Source: Pseudobdellovibrionaceae bacterium
GTDB lineage: Bacteria > Bdellovibrionota > Bdellovibrionia > Bdellovibrionales > JAMPXM01
Assembly (NCBI GenBank): GCA_913776405.1
Contig: CAJYOV010000319.1
Coordinates: forward strand, 1-6,432
DNA length: 6,432 bases
Direction of reading: 5' to 3'
Shown here in pieces: positions 6,036 through 6,432 of this stretch; within the stretch, counting starts at the first letter, position 1; each line of letters opens with the position of its first letter. The position numbers were made by a program, and so were the translations under genes. The notes below the pieces were generated by a model, which saw nothing but the letters and a program-made list of their open reading frames with translations, did no database searches and was not told where the DNA came from.

Positions 6036-6432
6036 GTGCAACTTCTCGTTCCAAAAAACTTCTGGTTCGTCTCTTCGTCTCTCGCAACAGCGTTCGCTGC
6101 GATCGCGGCTCTTCAATCGACAGCTCTTGCAGCGGACACAGCGCCAGCAGCTAGTTCGGCCGCCGCATCGGTCACTGCACCCGCGACTGACGTTGCACCG
6201 GGTCCGAATCAGTATTCGAAGGGCGCGGCTCTTCTCGTGGCCCCTTCAAAAATTTCGGTCAGCGAAGCTGGCAAGCTTGAGTTTGTAAAAGGCGATTGGA
6301 AATCAGATCTTCAATCAGACGGCACGATGCTGCTTTCGTACTTGAAGACAGATAAGAAAACAAAAAAAGTTCCCGAAGCGCGCGCAGCCGTTCTTCAAAA
6401 CAAAGAGGGTGTTGTCGAATCGATGACAAGCT
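6036..6432 (+). CDS. N-terminal part of an unidentified exported protein (runs off the window)
   Basis: An open frame continues to the right edge with 132 codons visible and no stop. Read from GTG, the product begins with a Sec-type signal peptide: a short n-region with Lys7, a hydrophobic stretch at about 9-26 rich in Ala, Phe, Leu and Ser, and an Ala-Leu-Ala site at 30-32, so cleavage is likely before A33. No lipobox cysteine is present, so a periplasmic, outer-membrane or secreted location is more likely than a lipoprotein. Residues 33-57 are an Ala/Pro/Thr/Ser-rich linker. From about 63 the sequence looks globular (GAALLVAPSKISVSEAG, then VKGDWKSDLQSDGTMLLSYL) and has a Lys-rich patch at 104-111. 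I do not recognise the family. The start is uncertain: TTG at 6033 is equivalent, while in-frame ATGs at 5958 or 5934 would place 26 or 34 extra residues ahead of the signal sequence. The frame is convincing through its signal peptide and Shine-Dalgarno. Confidence 0.75.
   Translation, partial: MQLLVPKNFWFVSSSLATAFAAIAALQSTALAADTAPAASSAAASVTAPATDVAPGPNQYSKGAALLVAPSKISVSEAGKLEFVKGDWKSDLQSDGTMLLSYLKTDKKTKKVPEARAAVLQNKEGVVESMTS

Noticed and set aside
5983..6288. 101-codon plus-strand frame containing ATGAAGGAG at 6019
   Set aside because: It is Arg/Gln/Ser/Leu-rich without domain character and overlaps the frame that encodes a clear signal peptide. The AAGGAG inside it serves as the Shine-Dalgarno of that other frame.
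1..6432. Mobile element, CRISPR array, phage or defence system
   Set aside because: No transposase, terminal repeats, regularly spaced repeats, integrase or defence domain is visible. The identified genes are housekeeping or ordinary regulators.

Overview
The window is an ordinary-looking chromosomal segment of a Gram-negative, proteobacteria-like organism of moderate GC content. It holds three complete genes on the minus strand and the start of one gene on the plus strand. The GlnD-type PII-modifying enzyme, the Sec signal peptide on the plus-strand product and the stand-alone LuxR-type DNA-binding protein together suggest Bdellovibrionota or a neighbouring deltaproteobacterial lineage. That placement is inference and cannot be proven from the sequence.

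Layout from left to right: positions 1-44 hold a small AT-rich inverted repeat. Positions 45-431 (minus) encode a 128-residue LuxR/GerE-type helix-turn-helix protein with no receiver domain and a long N/Q/T/A/G-rich tail. Positions 432-864 are a 433-base gap without a credible gene; it carries repeated TGACGGA motifs in both orientations, other short repeats and a hairpin just past glnD. Positions 865-3252 (minus) encode a GlnD-family uridylyltransferase with all expected domains. Positions 3231-5801 (minus) encode MutS; its end overlaps the glnD start by 22 bases. Positions 5802-6035 are a divergent intergenic region. From 6036 to the right edge (plus) lies the N-terminal part of an unidentified exported protein.

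mutS and glnD are transcribed in that order and are almost certainly cotranscribed and translationally coupled, because glnD starts inside the last codons of mutS and has no clear ribosome binding site of its own. MutS is the mismatch-recognition ATPase of DNA repair; GlnD senses glutamine and modifies PII to control nitrogen metabolism. No shared biochemical role is evident, so the pairing probably reflects lineage-specific operon organisation. The LuxR-type gene lies downstream on the same strand, but the 433-base gap, a possible terminator and its own strong Shine-Dalgarno suggest separate control.

I found no mobile elements, CRISPR arrays, tRNA or rRNA genes, and no convincing novel multi-gene system. 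The points most worth a second look are the TGACGGA cluster before the LuxR-type gene, the tail of that protein, the mutS/glnD overlap and the unidentified exported protein.
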